From the NCBI GenBank assembly GCA_029834535.1, contig JAQMWT010000009.1, forward strand, positions 186,001 through 250,000: a stretch of 64,000 bases of DNA, in the 5' to 3' direction. The notes under the pieces were generated by a model. It worked only from the letters and a program-made list of their open reading frames with translations, did no database searches and was not told the origin of the DNA. Within the stretch, counting starts at the first letter, position 1. Each line of letters opens with the position of its first letter. Source of the stretch: Chrysophaeum taylorii. Lineage: Eukaryota; Sar; Pelagophyceae; Pelagomonadales; Pelagomonadaceae. Both the position numbers and the translations under genes were made by a program. Shown here one piece after another: positions 44,197 through 52,957 of this stretch.

Positions 44197-45320
44197 TCAG
44201 AAGTCGTTGTCGTTCTCTTCCTCTGCATCTTCGCCGTCATCATCATCATCGACGTCAGTTTCTTCGCCTTGAAAATCATGATCGCCTAGTGTGCTTGGCG
44301 TCTTCTTGTAGATTTCCCACCGGCGGTCATAATCAATGTCGCCATGCACGTACTTCCAGAAGGGGTAGTTGTGTTTGATGACGAGAAACGAACCAAGAAT
44401 TATCGGCGATAGACTTCAACGGAGCGCGCTTTTCGTCGGTTTCCCAAATCTTAACACATGTTCCTCGTGCGCCTCAGTTTGAGTCGCGCTGCCTTTACTT
44501 TCGAACATGAGCGTCGCAGTCGGGTAATCTGCCCGGATCTTGGGATCAGCGTACATTTGAAGCAGGTCCATTCGCTTGCCTCGAATGCCATCTTCTTTGA
44601 CAAAACGTGACGATTCTGTCCTGGGCATAGAGAGGAACTTCGCCCTTTCTACTTCTGCGTTGTGGGCTTGCAGAGCAGTTGCGGCCTTCGAGTTGTCGCT
44701 GTCGTCACCTAAATCTAGCAGATCGTCGTCGTCGTCGTCGTCGTCACTATGATTCGTTTTGCGTCGCTTCATTGGGGAAGGCAGCGTTGGCTCCGCTGCT
44801 TGCATCAAGTCCACCGCGCGCGCTGCCTCTCACCATGTACTGTCGAACCGAGTCTCTTGACTAAATTAGCCTGCGCAACAGGGAGCACTTTTTCAATATT
44901 GATCGAAGGGCTCAGCATCATCAGGTTGCCGACAGCCTTCGGTGCGGCGAACTGCGTGCAGCGCCTCTCCAGTTCTTTTATGCAAATGTCCCGAGCAGTT
45001 GAGACCAATCCACCGCATTCTTCCCATTCCACCTCATGGAACTTGCGCGTGTTCACGAGACCCGTCTTGCGCATCGGTACATAAAGTGTGTCTCGTTTCA
45101 GCTTGTTGAGTGCGCGGACGGTGAAGGCGCGAACCATATCGACGACCGGGACTTCGCCTTCGGTTTGGAGTGTCAGCACTTGCAGAGGCTTCATGAAGCC
45201 TTCCAGTTGAGCACTACATCTCCAGTCTCTTGACGACATCGCAGGGACTCGGGGCTGTGATGACGGATTCGAGCTGAATGATGATGGCTTGAATGGCTTC
45301 TCCTCGTCATCCTCGGCCAT
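44197..45320 (-). pseudogene. hAT-like transposase pseudogene
   Basis: On the minus strand the frame opens at 45320 (MAEDDEEKPFKPSSFSS) and runs through RDWRCSAQLEGFMKPLQVLT, which resembles the region before the hAT catalytic end. A frame change occurs near 44805-44814. The second frame has an acidic Asp run and then MDLLQMYADPKIRADYPTAT ... FGKPTKSALR, comparable to the hAT dimerisation block (WW...YP.L..LA ... ATS.SERVFS...R..L). An in-frame TGA at 44414-44416 interrupts it, after which SLSPIILGSFLVIKHNYPFW and an acidic tail continue to a stop at 44197-44199. The usual SER-FS residues are poorly kept. The assignment rests on the order of blocks and not on strong identity. Confidence 0.55.
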
Positions 45321-45489
45321 CGCTGTGCCTGCAGCCTGCGCGGTGAGTTCGCGTTCGCGACGGGTTCGCGTTCGCGGCGGTTCGGGTTCGCTACGGGTTC
45401 GCGTTCGCGGCGAGTTCGGGTTCGCGCGCTGTTGGGATGCGAACCACAGCGAACGCGGACCGAGTTCGCGCGTCGAACGCGAACCAGGT

Positions 45490-47560
45490 CGTCGTTCGTT
45501 GATTTGCTTCCTTTACACTATGGTTCGGTTACAACACAACTTCACGCGACATCCTCGCCCAGTTCTGATCATATCTCGCATCTGTCGACATTACTGTCAG
45601 AATCCTGCTTCGGACACAGCTCAGACTGCACTCGCGCATTACGCTATTATGACGCACCCGGTTCGCTCCTCTCCGTTCACAATGCAGATTCTATCTTGCA
45701 ATACTCTGAGCCCAACAGCCGCCATTGCGATTCGCACCCAGTCGACACTTTCCGTAGCACCCGCGAGGATAACCCCCAATGTCCACAGGTTGGACACGTG
45801 CTCTGCTCTCAGCATTCTACCGGATGTCATTACCGCACACCGCTAGCCCCACCCAGTTGTGTTACGAATCAAGGGAAGTCAACTGCCATGGCTATCTCCT
45901 CCTCGATTCCCGCACACTCGCTGCTAGCCACAGTCCTCGCATGACTCCTTATCGGACAGTTCTCGCATTATGGACATCACCTCACATCATGTTCATTCTT
46001 CGGACCTCCACCCTCCACAGATTAATCCTCTCTTGAAACATACGCTCCCTACGCGTTGTATACTGTAAAGCTCTCGCATACCGACAACACCCTTCTGTCG
46101 AATGTCTCCCCTTTCAGTCACTGCACGATTCACACGGGATGCACCACGCTCCCTCGCGCTTGTACATCAAGGGAAGTTTGATTCTGATGAAAACGACTCC
46201 GGACATGAACAAAAAATACTGGATCAGTCGATTGTCACAGTTCAGGATTACTTTGCCGAATAGAACACGAAAGATGCGACTTTTGACCATACCTTCGAAG
46301 TCTGCTCTTCCCCAAGCAAGGACAATATCTTCGAACAGTCCATCGCCTTCAGGCATTTTCTTTTCTTGCCCAACTCTTCGGCATTTTCTGCACAGGGCAC
46401 TGACTCTTCAGCACAGGACACACGCCCGTATCCACCATCATACGCGATACACTCGCAAACCTCAGTTCCAGCCCCATCATCTTTCGATGATAGCCACTGG
46501 CGACTTCCACCAGACCACAACTCGAAGTCTGCAGCAAATTTAGAGTTTTCATATTTATGGCCACCCCCAGACAACTTTATCTCAATATCCTCATCGCGCT
46601 ACGATTATCCGCATATTATTCTAGATGCTCATAGTTTAGCTTCAGCTGTCCCACGCTACGCTCAGGACGACAGCTTCGACACGTATGTGACAGGCAATTC
46701 TGGTTCTCTCATCTTCCAGGACCAGCTCCGCCTTACTCGCTATCATTACGACGATTACTTTACCATGTCGAAACCGATTTGGTTCAATGGTCATATCTCT
46801 TCATGGGACAACGCTGTCGCTCAGTCACATCGTCACACCTTTACTCGCCCAACTTTAGTCAAAATAGAATCTCATTCCTACGGCCACTCTCACTATTCGC
46901 CTTTCGATCAATCATTGGTCTGCTGCACAATTCCCGACTGCCCGACCCACGATCCCTACTGTTGTAGTCAGTTAGACCACCTGTTCTACTACGAAGAACC
47001 CCCAGTCACCTAGGATTTATCCACCCGCACGCACCGTCGTCTTACATCACGGAACGCCCACGACTTACTGCGCACAACTTTCGACTTCAACTATGACACT
47101 GTAACACTCGCTTCTTCTTCGCGTCTGATCTCTCGTACAGAATTCGCCATACTTCGCCATTAGCCTACCTAGCATTTTCCTCCACGTTCCCTCTTCCTTA
47201 CGATCGATGCCCTTTCCTTTCCTTGATCATTCACCTCTTCTTGCAATATCCTTTTCATTCTGCTTCTCCTCTCAGCCTATCCCACGTTCAACTTCGCGCT
47301 CTTTATCCTTTCTCACTCACAATCACCTCCTATTCCGCTCTACTCTAGCTCTCTCATGTACTTCGCACACTTCTCATTCCACGCCTCCTCACAACTCAAC
47401 GTCCATTTTTTGTCTCTGGCCAGACATTTGCTTTGTTCGTTCCAGATTTCGCTCATCACCGAGTTCAATCTGCGAGGGCGTAGAGCCTACTAGAGGTAGA
47501 AAATTCCATTTAGGGTTAGGAACCCCCCCCCCTTAGTCTCACACTCACACCTAAACACTC
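45490..47560 (+). pseudogene. A/C-rich decaying coding region, right part
   Basis: Same compositional style as 37709-43500: plus-strand C/A/T-rich, G-poor, with open frames at 45432-45944, 46139-46543 and 46366-47013. It looks like the continuation of the same region after the hAT-like insertion. Peptides are Ser/His/Pro-rich with no domain that I can name. The string YHYDDYFTM (~46742-46770) superficially resembles a reverse-transcriptase YxDD box but lacks neighbouring motifs. The region ends in a C-rich run (47521-47534) and the right direct repeat. Confidence 0.4.
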
Positions 47561-47580
47561 AAAATCGCTGTGTCGAACAC

Positions 47581-47677
47581 CGTGCCGCACTTTGTGTCGT
47601 AAGAGGACAGGACGAAAGGCAGCACTACCACTGCCATCATTCTCTACCAGGGGCACAGTGATTTTTACTGTTCTCTA
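47581..47677 (+). repeat. Right direct repeat of ~10-kb interval
   Basis: Second copy of the repeat at 37461-37558, same orientation. It also lies directly 3' (on the minus strand) of the gypsy integrase remnant. An alternative reading is therefore a 3' LTR of that element, with the left copy a solo LTR. Confidence 0.7.
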
Positions 47678-47753
47678 AAAACTCGTGAGGAGAGAAATCA
47701 GTAATGCAGGAGTGGAATCTTTGGCTATCAGTAAAGCTGCAACCATCATCAGT

Positions 47754-49260
47754 CTATATATTTGGGCTTGAGAAGGCGTTAGAAAGATGAAAAGTCGGCA
47801 TAAAGTAGGAAAGCTTGTCCTTGGGACAGAGATCGGAATCAGAGATCAGAATCCACGTGGAAAGCACCACGATCGTTCTCGAAATCATAGCGTTCGTACA
47901 ATTCGGCGACACGGATCTTCTTACGCCAATTGAACGAGATCCGGAAAGCAACCATGTTTGTAGTCGTGCCGAAAAGTTTCTTTCTTCGGCTTCGAAATAG
48001 CACGACCTACTACCGGAGGGACCATAGCAGGTATAATTGGTTGGACAGACACAGTCCGTCGCTCGGGAGGAGACTCGATATTGCAGGTAGCGGGCGGAGG
48101 GCGCTTGACGATGACAAACGGCCCACGCCACTCGGGTCGTAGTTTGTTCGGCGGACGAGGGATGTACAGCAAAGCATGGGATCTTCTGCATACTCGACAT
48201 CGATTGGATCAGCATCATAGGCCAACTTTAGCTTGTGCTTATTAGCTTTCTGGTGAACTTTCGCATCAACTAGAGTGAAGTAGGTTAACGCATAGCGAGT
48301 TTCGGTCAGGGCATCGGCACGGGTTTTGCGCAAGCGGTGAAACTAGCACAATTTAGTTCTTCGTCGGGAGCATAGGCTGACGGTTCAGACGAAGCATGAA
48401 CGGCAAAAGTTGCGTCGTACCAAGAACGAACTTGCAATTATAGCAAAAGGCTGCAGAGTATTCCGCAAGGCAGTCGTATTATTAAGTCACTGAAGGACCA
48501 TCCCGTCTCACCGTGTGAGTCTGGCAGGGTAGGTTCAGGGAACAAGGTTAGGTCCCCCTAGCCTCAGCACACGACAGACGATACATAGAAACACACCTAG
48601 GTTAACATGTGATCCTACATACCTACGGGGCGCGCTAGACCATGATGATGAGCGTGAGCACGAATCGAATCAGAGGGACTATTAAATTATGATTGCGGTA
48701 AAAGGGAAGAATAAGGGGAAGGAAGAGATCGCGTTCTCAACGGACGGAATAAGGGTAGGAGTTAGCAGATTTCTCTGCAAAGGCAACGTAGCGAGCAAAT
48801 AGGCGGGCCAGTGAAGCTCCGACCTTGATTAAAGGCTCGAGGAAAAGCAGCCTTGAGAAGAAGGTTCACACGCCCCGTAGGATTAACTTGAACATGATAG
48901 GGAATCGGCACTTTGAAGAGATGGCAGAACTCAGCCATCACTCTGAACGAGCGAGCTCACGAACGTGATCCGTACGAATCATTTAAGGCGAACGAATACC
49001 CTTTCATCAATACGATGTTAGCGACCAAGGACTCAAGAATAGCCTCTGCAGTCTTGTTGTGAAGCGCACTTAAAATCTTGTGTTAAAGCACAGCTAAAAT
49101 CAGGAAGTGAGGAAAAAGAACGAAGAAGACGATAACATACGTCTCGGGACCGTAATGATTTTGCGGAGAGAATGCAAGGGCACGGGGCCAAAGAAGTCGA
49201 CGAGACCTCGCTAGAAGTGGGAAACGCGATCAAGAATACTGACGTATAGCGCCATATGAT
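47754..49260 (-). pseudogene. Ty3/gypsy integrase remnant
   Basis: Minus-strand translation shows integrase pieces in order but in different frames. RGLVDFFGPLP (~49175-49207) matches the 'D.FGPLP' start of the catalytic core. EFCHLFKVPIPYHVQVNPTG (~48862-48925) matches the '..STPYHPQTNGQVER' region. FVLGTTQLLPFMLRLNRQPM is followed by VDAKVHQKANKHKLKLAYD (~48230-48280). The C-terminal chromodomain-like segment YIPRPPNKLRPEWRGPFVIV (~48108-48170) is diagnostic of gypsy integrases. Frameshifts, stops and the degraded core (P-Y-H-V-Q-V-N for P-Y-H-P-Q-T-N) show it is dead. Reverse transcriptase and RNase H should lie further upstream (49260-49800) but are not recognisable. Confidence 0.82.
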
Positions 49261-50174
49261 AGGGTCTTGCGGTTCGCGCCGTGTACTCTGATTTGTTCGA
49301 GTTTATCGTGCGGATCTTGGAAGAGAGTCGCCGGGAAGAAGATGGATGCACCGTTCGTCGAAATGCTTCAGTTTACGCCATCAGTGAGTGGCCTGTGATA
49401 ATACATGCATTGTGCTTTATCTTATCTTTTCGTCGACGCTTTCGGCAAGCCAAGCGCGATAAAACTGTGAACATTGTTGAGATTACGCCTTGGCGACATT
49501 ACTGCGAGCCAGAGAGAGCTGTTCTGGTTCGAGGGGGTGGCGTTCGTTGCGCACGAAACGTGCCACCGTGGCAGCAAGCGGTCGCAAGGAGGATCGTCGC
49601 GCGATCTGCGCCACGAAACACATCGCGTTTTGTTCCAAGAAATTGAAAGGAGCGCGACACTCGGCCTCGTTGAAGGCGACGATGCTCGTAAGATGATGAT
49701 GAAAGGCACCAAGACGGGCGGCGTTGTTTCCAAAAAATACTGAAGCGTCGCGCCGTCGAGGATAATCCTGTCATATTCTGACAACGTCGTGGACGGACAC
49801 TTACATCGTAAGGAAAGCGATCAAAGCGAAAATTTCGTTTGTCTTTGAAGAAAGTTCGCGTCAAACGTGCCGAACTAGGGCTTGGACGGATTTTCGGCTT
49901 TCAAACAACAAGATTCCGCTGGTCTCGATGTCCCCCGGCGCGCGTCGTTCGTAGCCCAAGGCGAGAGGTTAAACGACGTGTTCGCACCTCGCAGGACCGC
50001 GCGCTCGGCGCAGCAGTCCTCCGGAGAAGCCGGCAATAGAAGAACCAAAGAGGATGGTAATAAATAAATAATCCTGATTTGGGAAAAAATATGTGCTGCA
50101 ACGTCAGAATTTCTCTCTCTCCAAAAAAGGTGGTGATGACGTCATGGTGGCTTTTTATCCAAAATACTAGAGGT
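49261..50174. other. Spacer between gypsy remnant and FkbM gene
   Basis: 49281-49784 has open frames on both strands; the minus frames could be upstream gypsy polyprotein but show no clear zinc-binding HHCC motif. 49840-50050 is GC-rich without a domain. The last ~120 bp are AT-rich and probably hold the promoter of the next gene. Confidence 0.4.
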
Positions 50175-51149
50175 ATGCTGATGAGAAAGATGGTGGTTGT
50201 TGTTGTCCTCATCCTCATCATCGGCGCGTCGGGCATGGAGGTGTTGCGTGGAAATTCGAGCGCGAGTTTGGCGCAGGCCAGCCGCGACATCCGCGGGCGG
50301 TCTGTGATGCTGCCGTTCGCGACGTCGGCGTCGGAGGCGCGTCGGTGCATCCAGTTATTCCGGGAGGTGAGGACAGAGGTCGGGAACCGGCAGAGGCCGC
50401 GGAGCACGCACGACGAGGATTTGAAGGCGATCGAGAGCCTGAAAAATCTGGAGGGCGCGTGGTCGTCGAGCCCGCCGCTGGTGTTTCTGGAGATCGGAGC
50501 ATTCGACGGTCTGAGCGAATCGAATACGATTTTGCTCGAGCGATGCCTCAACTGGACGGGCGTTTTGGTCGAGGCGAATCCCACGGCATGGGCGACGCTG
50601 CGAAGGAGCCGCGAGCGCAGCACCCGGGTCCACGCGAGCCCGAGCTGTGCGACAGACGGCGTCGAGCGTATCTACGCGCACGCGTACACGAGCGCCGCTC
50701 TCGCGAGCGGCGATATCGAGGGGACCAAACCCGTGCGGTGCGTCGCGCTCAAGGCTCTCCTGAGACACCTCGACCTCGATCACGTCGATTTTTTCTCGCT
50801 CGATGTCGAGGGGGCCGAGCTCAAGGTGTTGTCCACCCTCTTCGACGACGAGGTTCCCGACTTCGACGTGACTTTAATTTACGCCGAGGCATATAACCGC
50901 CAGTGCGGCGCCGAGTGCCCCAAGCGCGACGCCGTTCGACGCCTCCTTACCAGCCGAGGTTACATTTTGAACCCCCCCTTCCTCCCGAAAGTCGGGAGCA
51001 GCGACGTCTTTTTGCGCGGCGACGTCGCGAACCTCGCCTCCGCAGAAGGACGACGCCTGGACCATCATCATCATCATCATCATCATCTTGACGGGGTGGC
51101 GCGTCTTCGGACGCTCCTCGCCCTTGTTGTTGGTCGCGACGACGACTGA
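50175..51149 (+). CDS. FkbM-family methyltransferase, membrane-anchored
   Basis: About 324 residues from ATG 50175, chosen because MLMRKMVVVVVLILIIGASG is a type II signal anchor. In-frame ATGs further upstream (e.g. 50091) give only a basic leader. The lumenal domain shows VFLEIGAFDGLSESNT (SAM-binding motif I, G-A-F-D-G), LLERCLNWTGVLVEANPTAW, and HVDFFSLDVEGAELKVLST, the central signature of FkbM methyltransferases (pfam FkbM; SAM-dependent O-methylation of sugars or small molecules). The layout with a short signal anchor suggests action in the Golgi/ER lumen on glycans, which is inferred from topology. The C-terminus contains a His run from a (CAT)n repeat. Substrate unknown. Confidence 0.84.
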   Translation: MLMRKMVVVVVLILIIGASGMEVLRGNSSASLAQASRDIRGRSVMLPFATSASEARRCIQLFREVRTEVGNRQRPRSTHDEDLKAIESLKNLEGAWSSSPPLVFLEIGAFDGLSESNTILLERCLNWTGVLVEANPTAWATLRRSRERSTRVHASPSCATDGVERIYAHAYTSAALASGDIEGTKPVRCVALKALLRHLDLDHVDFFSLDVEGAELKVLSTLFDDEVPDFDVTLIYAEAYNRQCGAECPKRDAVRRLLTSRGYILNPPFLPKVGSSDVFLRGDVANLASAEGRRLDHHHHHHHHLDGVARLRTLLALVVGRDDD

Positions 51150-51240
51150 ACGACGGACGACGACGAGGACGAGGAGCCCCCCCCAATGTTTTTGCTGTGA
51201 ATTGGGTGGAGACGGAGGTTGGTGTTTATTAGACGAAAAA

Positions 51241-52533
51241 TTAGCTGACGAAGGCGCCGGCGAGGGCGCCGGTTTCGATCGCGATGAAGTTCATCTGAGC
51301 GACGATGGGGCAGGCAAACTCGTGAGAGTGGCCGCAGACTTGGTGCGCCTTCTGGCTGAAGACGACCGTCGCGCGGCCAACCAGGAATGCGACGGCCGCG
51401 TAGAAAAGGAGCGGGATGACGTTGGAGTTGATCCCCATGTCGGCGTGGAAGACTTTGTAGAGGCGGATGCCCGCGTAGCCCAGGGGAGCCGCCAAAACGT
51501 AGACGGCCGGCCATTTGGCCGTCGGCGCGGGCGGCGGTCGGTCGATCGAACGGCCGAGGTAACCGCAGACGTTATTGGCGGCGATGCAGAGCGTCGGGAG
51601 GTAGGCGGCCCAGAACTGTCGTCGAGAGTGGCCAACGATCGGAAGGTCGGGGGAGACGAGGAGCATGACGACGAGGCAGAACGTGTTGAGGAACTGGGCC
51701 AGGGCGAGGGGCGCGACCTTTCGGACGCGGTCCTTGACGAAGTCGTGCTTTCCGCACTCCGAGCACCGACCAATCGTGTCCTCGATCGGATTGTTGCAGC
51801 GGCGCCACCCGAGGGTCTCGTCGCCCGCGCGCTCGGCATGCTCGCTCTCGCGAAAAATAGGGTCGCGAGCGATGCGCGAGGTCGCGAAAATCGAGCTGAA
51901 ACACAAAACGGCGGCCGCCGCGGCCGAGAGACCCGCGGCGATCGCCGTCTGCTCGGCGAGCCTCGAGGCGTCGATCACCGCGAGCGGCAGCATCGCCAGC
52001 TGGATGACCGTCGGCAAAAATATTCCAAACGCGGCGCCGCGCAGCTGAGTGACGCCGACGCCGCGAGACAAACTGTAAGCGTCGAAGATCCCGCTCACCG
52101 ACGCGCCCAGCGAGCACGAGACCCCCGTCGCGGCACCGTTCACCGCCACCAGGCCGTACAGCACCGTCCCCGATATCGAGCTCCGCATCGCCGCGATTAC
52201 CAGGAGCGTCACGTTGAACCCCGCCGCGAACGCGAACGCGCACAGGAGCATCCGCGCGTGCGACCGCAGCCTCGGCTTGCGCGGCGAGAAGCACAGCAGG
52301 CACATCACCGCGACCAGCATCATGTTGTGCCATCGCGCGAACTGGCACAACGCGCTCGAGGCGAGCCCGCCGTCCAACCGGAAGTACGCCACGGCCATCA
52401 CCACCGCGTTGTACGTCACCACGGCGCCGGCGCCGATCGAAAAGAAGGCGAGGTGCAGCGCCGGACCCGATGACTCCTTCTCGGTCTCCGGCGTTGTCAG
52501 CAAACTCCGTTCATCCGCCGCGCCTGCCCTCAT
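51241..52533 (-). CDS. ENT-like (equilibrative nucleoside transporter family) membrane protein
   Basis: 430 residues from the ATG at 52533; the longer frame starts with a GTG. About ten or eleven hydrophobic segments are visible. The first, FSIGAGAVVTYNAVVMAVAYF, resembles the ENT TM1 pattern 'G.G.L.P.N....A..YF'. A long cytosolic loop in the middle (about residues 205-260) contains CNNPIEDTIGRCSECGKHD, with four Cys, which is unusual. The second half has VCGYLGRSIDRP, comparable to ENT TM8 'FDxxGR', and a C-terminal glycine-rich helix (NFIAIETGALAGAFVS) like ENT TM11. ENT proteins move nucleosides or nucleobases down gradients across membranes. Substrate and membrane are not determined. Convergent with the FkbM gene, 91 bp apart. 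Confidence 0.68.
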   Translation of the reverse strand: MRAGAADERSLLTTPETEKESSGPALHLAFFSIGAGAVVTYNAVVMAVAYFRLDGGLASSALCQFARWHNMMLVAVMCLLCFSPRKPRLRSHARMLLCAFAFAAGFNVTLLVIAAMRSSISGTVLYGLVAVNGAATGVSCSLGASVSGIFDAYSLSRGVGVTQLRGAAFGIFLPTVIQLAMLPLAVIDASRLAEQTAIAAGLSAAAAAVLCFSSIFATSRIARDPIFRESEHAERAGDETLGWRRCNNPIEDTIGRCSECGKHDFVKDRVRKVAPLALAQFLNTFCLVVMLLVSPDLPIVGHSRRQFWAAYLPTLCIAANNVCGYLGRSIDRPPPAPTAKWPAVYVLAAPLGYAGIRLYKVFHADMGINSNVIPLLFYAAVAFLVGRATVVFSQKAHQVCGHSHEFACPIVAQMNFIAIETGALAGAFVS

Positions 52534-52957
52534 CTCTTCGAACCGACCCCGCCGCACGTCGTCGTCGTCGTCGTCGTTGTCGTCAGCACCCGTGGTGGGA
52601 GCCGAACATAGGGAGGGTTTAATAATTACTGTCGTCGTCGTCGTCGTCCATCGGCTATTGTTATAACAACACGATGGCGCTCGTTCTCATTAAAGAAAGC
52701 GCGCGTCCTAATCACTCCTTCCTCCCTTCCTACAAACACACTATCTTATCTATATATCTACCCTGCTGCTGGATGGAGCTGGAGCAAAATAAAAACAAAA
52801 TTTCTTTTTTTTCCTGGAAGGTAGAGAGCGATCGGTCTAGATTCCGTTCGTGCGGTCCTGATGACGATTGATGGTCACTCACATCGCATCGCGTGTAAGG
52901 GAGGGGCATCGTGTCTAGAAGAAGACAATCCCCCCCCCCCCTTCCTTCCTTCCTTCT
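52534..52957. other. Intergenic spacer with (TCG)n tracts
   Basis: Lies upstream of the ENT-like gene and downstream of the fusion gene (both minus). Holds two (GTC/TCG)n microsatellites (~52558-52575, ~52632-52650), AT-rich DNA and a C-run at ~52926-52938. No gene is supported. Confidence 0.5.

Larger units (their letters stand above)
43508..45485 (-). mobile_element. hAT-like DNA transposon remnant
   Basis: The interval begins CAGGGTTCGCGTTCG (43508-43522) and ends CGAACGCGAACC (45474-45485). These give a 12-bp terminal inverted match GGTTCGCGTTCG. CAGGG-type ends are usual for hAT elements. Both sides carry arrays of GGTTCGCGTTCGCGGCGAG-like subterminal repeats (43505-43830, 45343-45470). 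The interior holds a hAT-like transposase pseudogene on the minus strand. I did not find a convincing 8-bp target-site duplication, so the exact ends are provisional. A/C-rich sequence on both sides suggests it landed inside that region. Confidence 0.6.

Noticed and set aside
43500-45500. Perfect 8-bp target-site duplication around the hAT-like element
   Set aside because: The bases flanking the inverted GGTTCGCGTTCG ends do not match under any of the end positions I tried.
46742-46770. Reverse transcriptase box YHYDDYFTM
   Set aside because: No other reverse transcriptase motif in the same or adjacent frames; a single short match in low-complexity sequence is not evidence.
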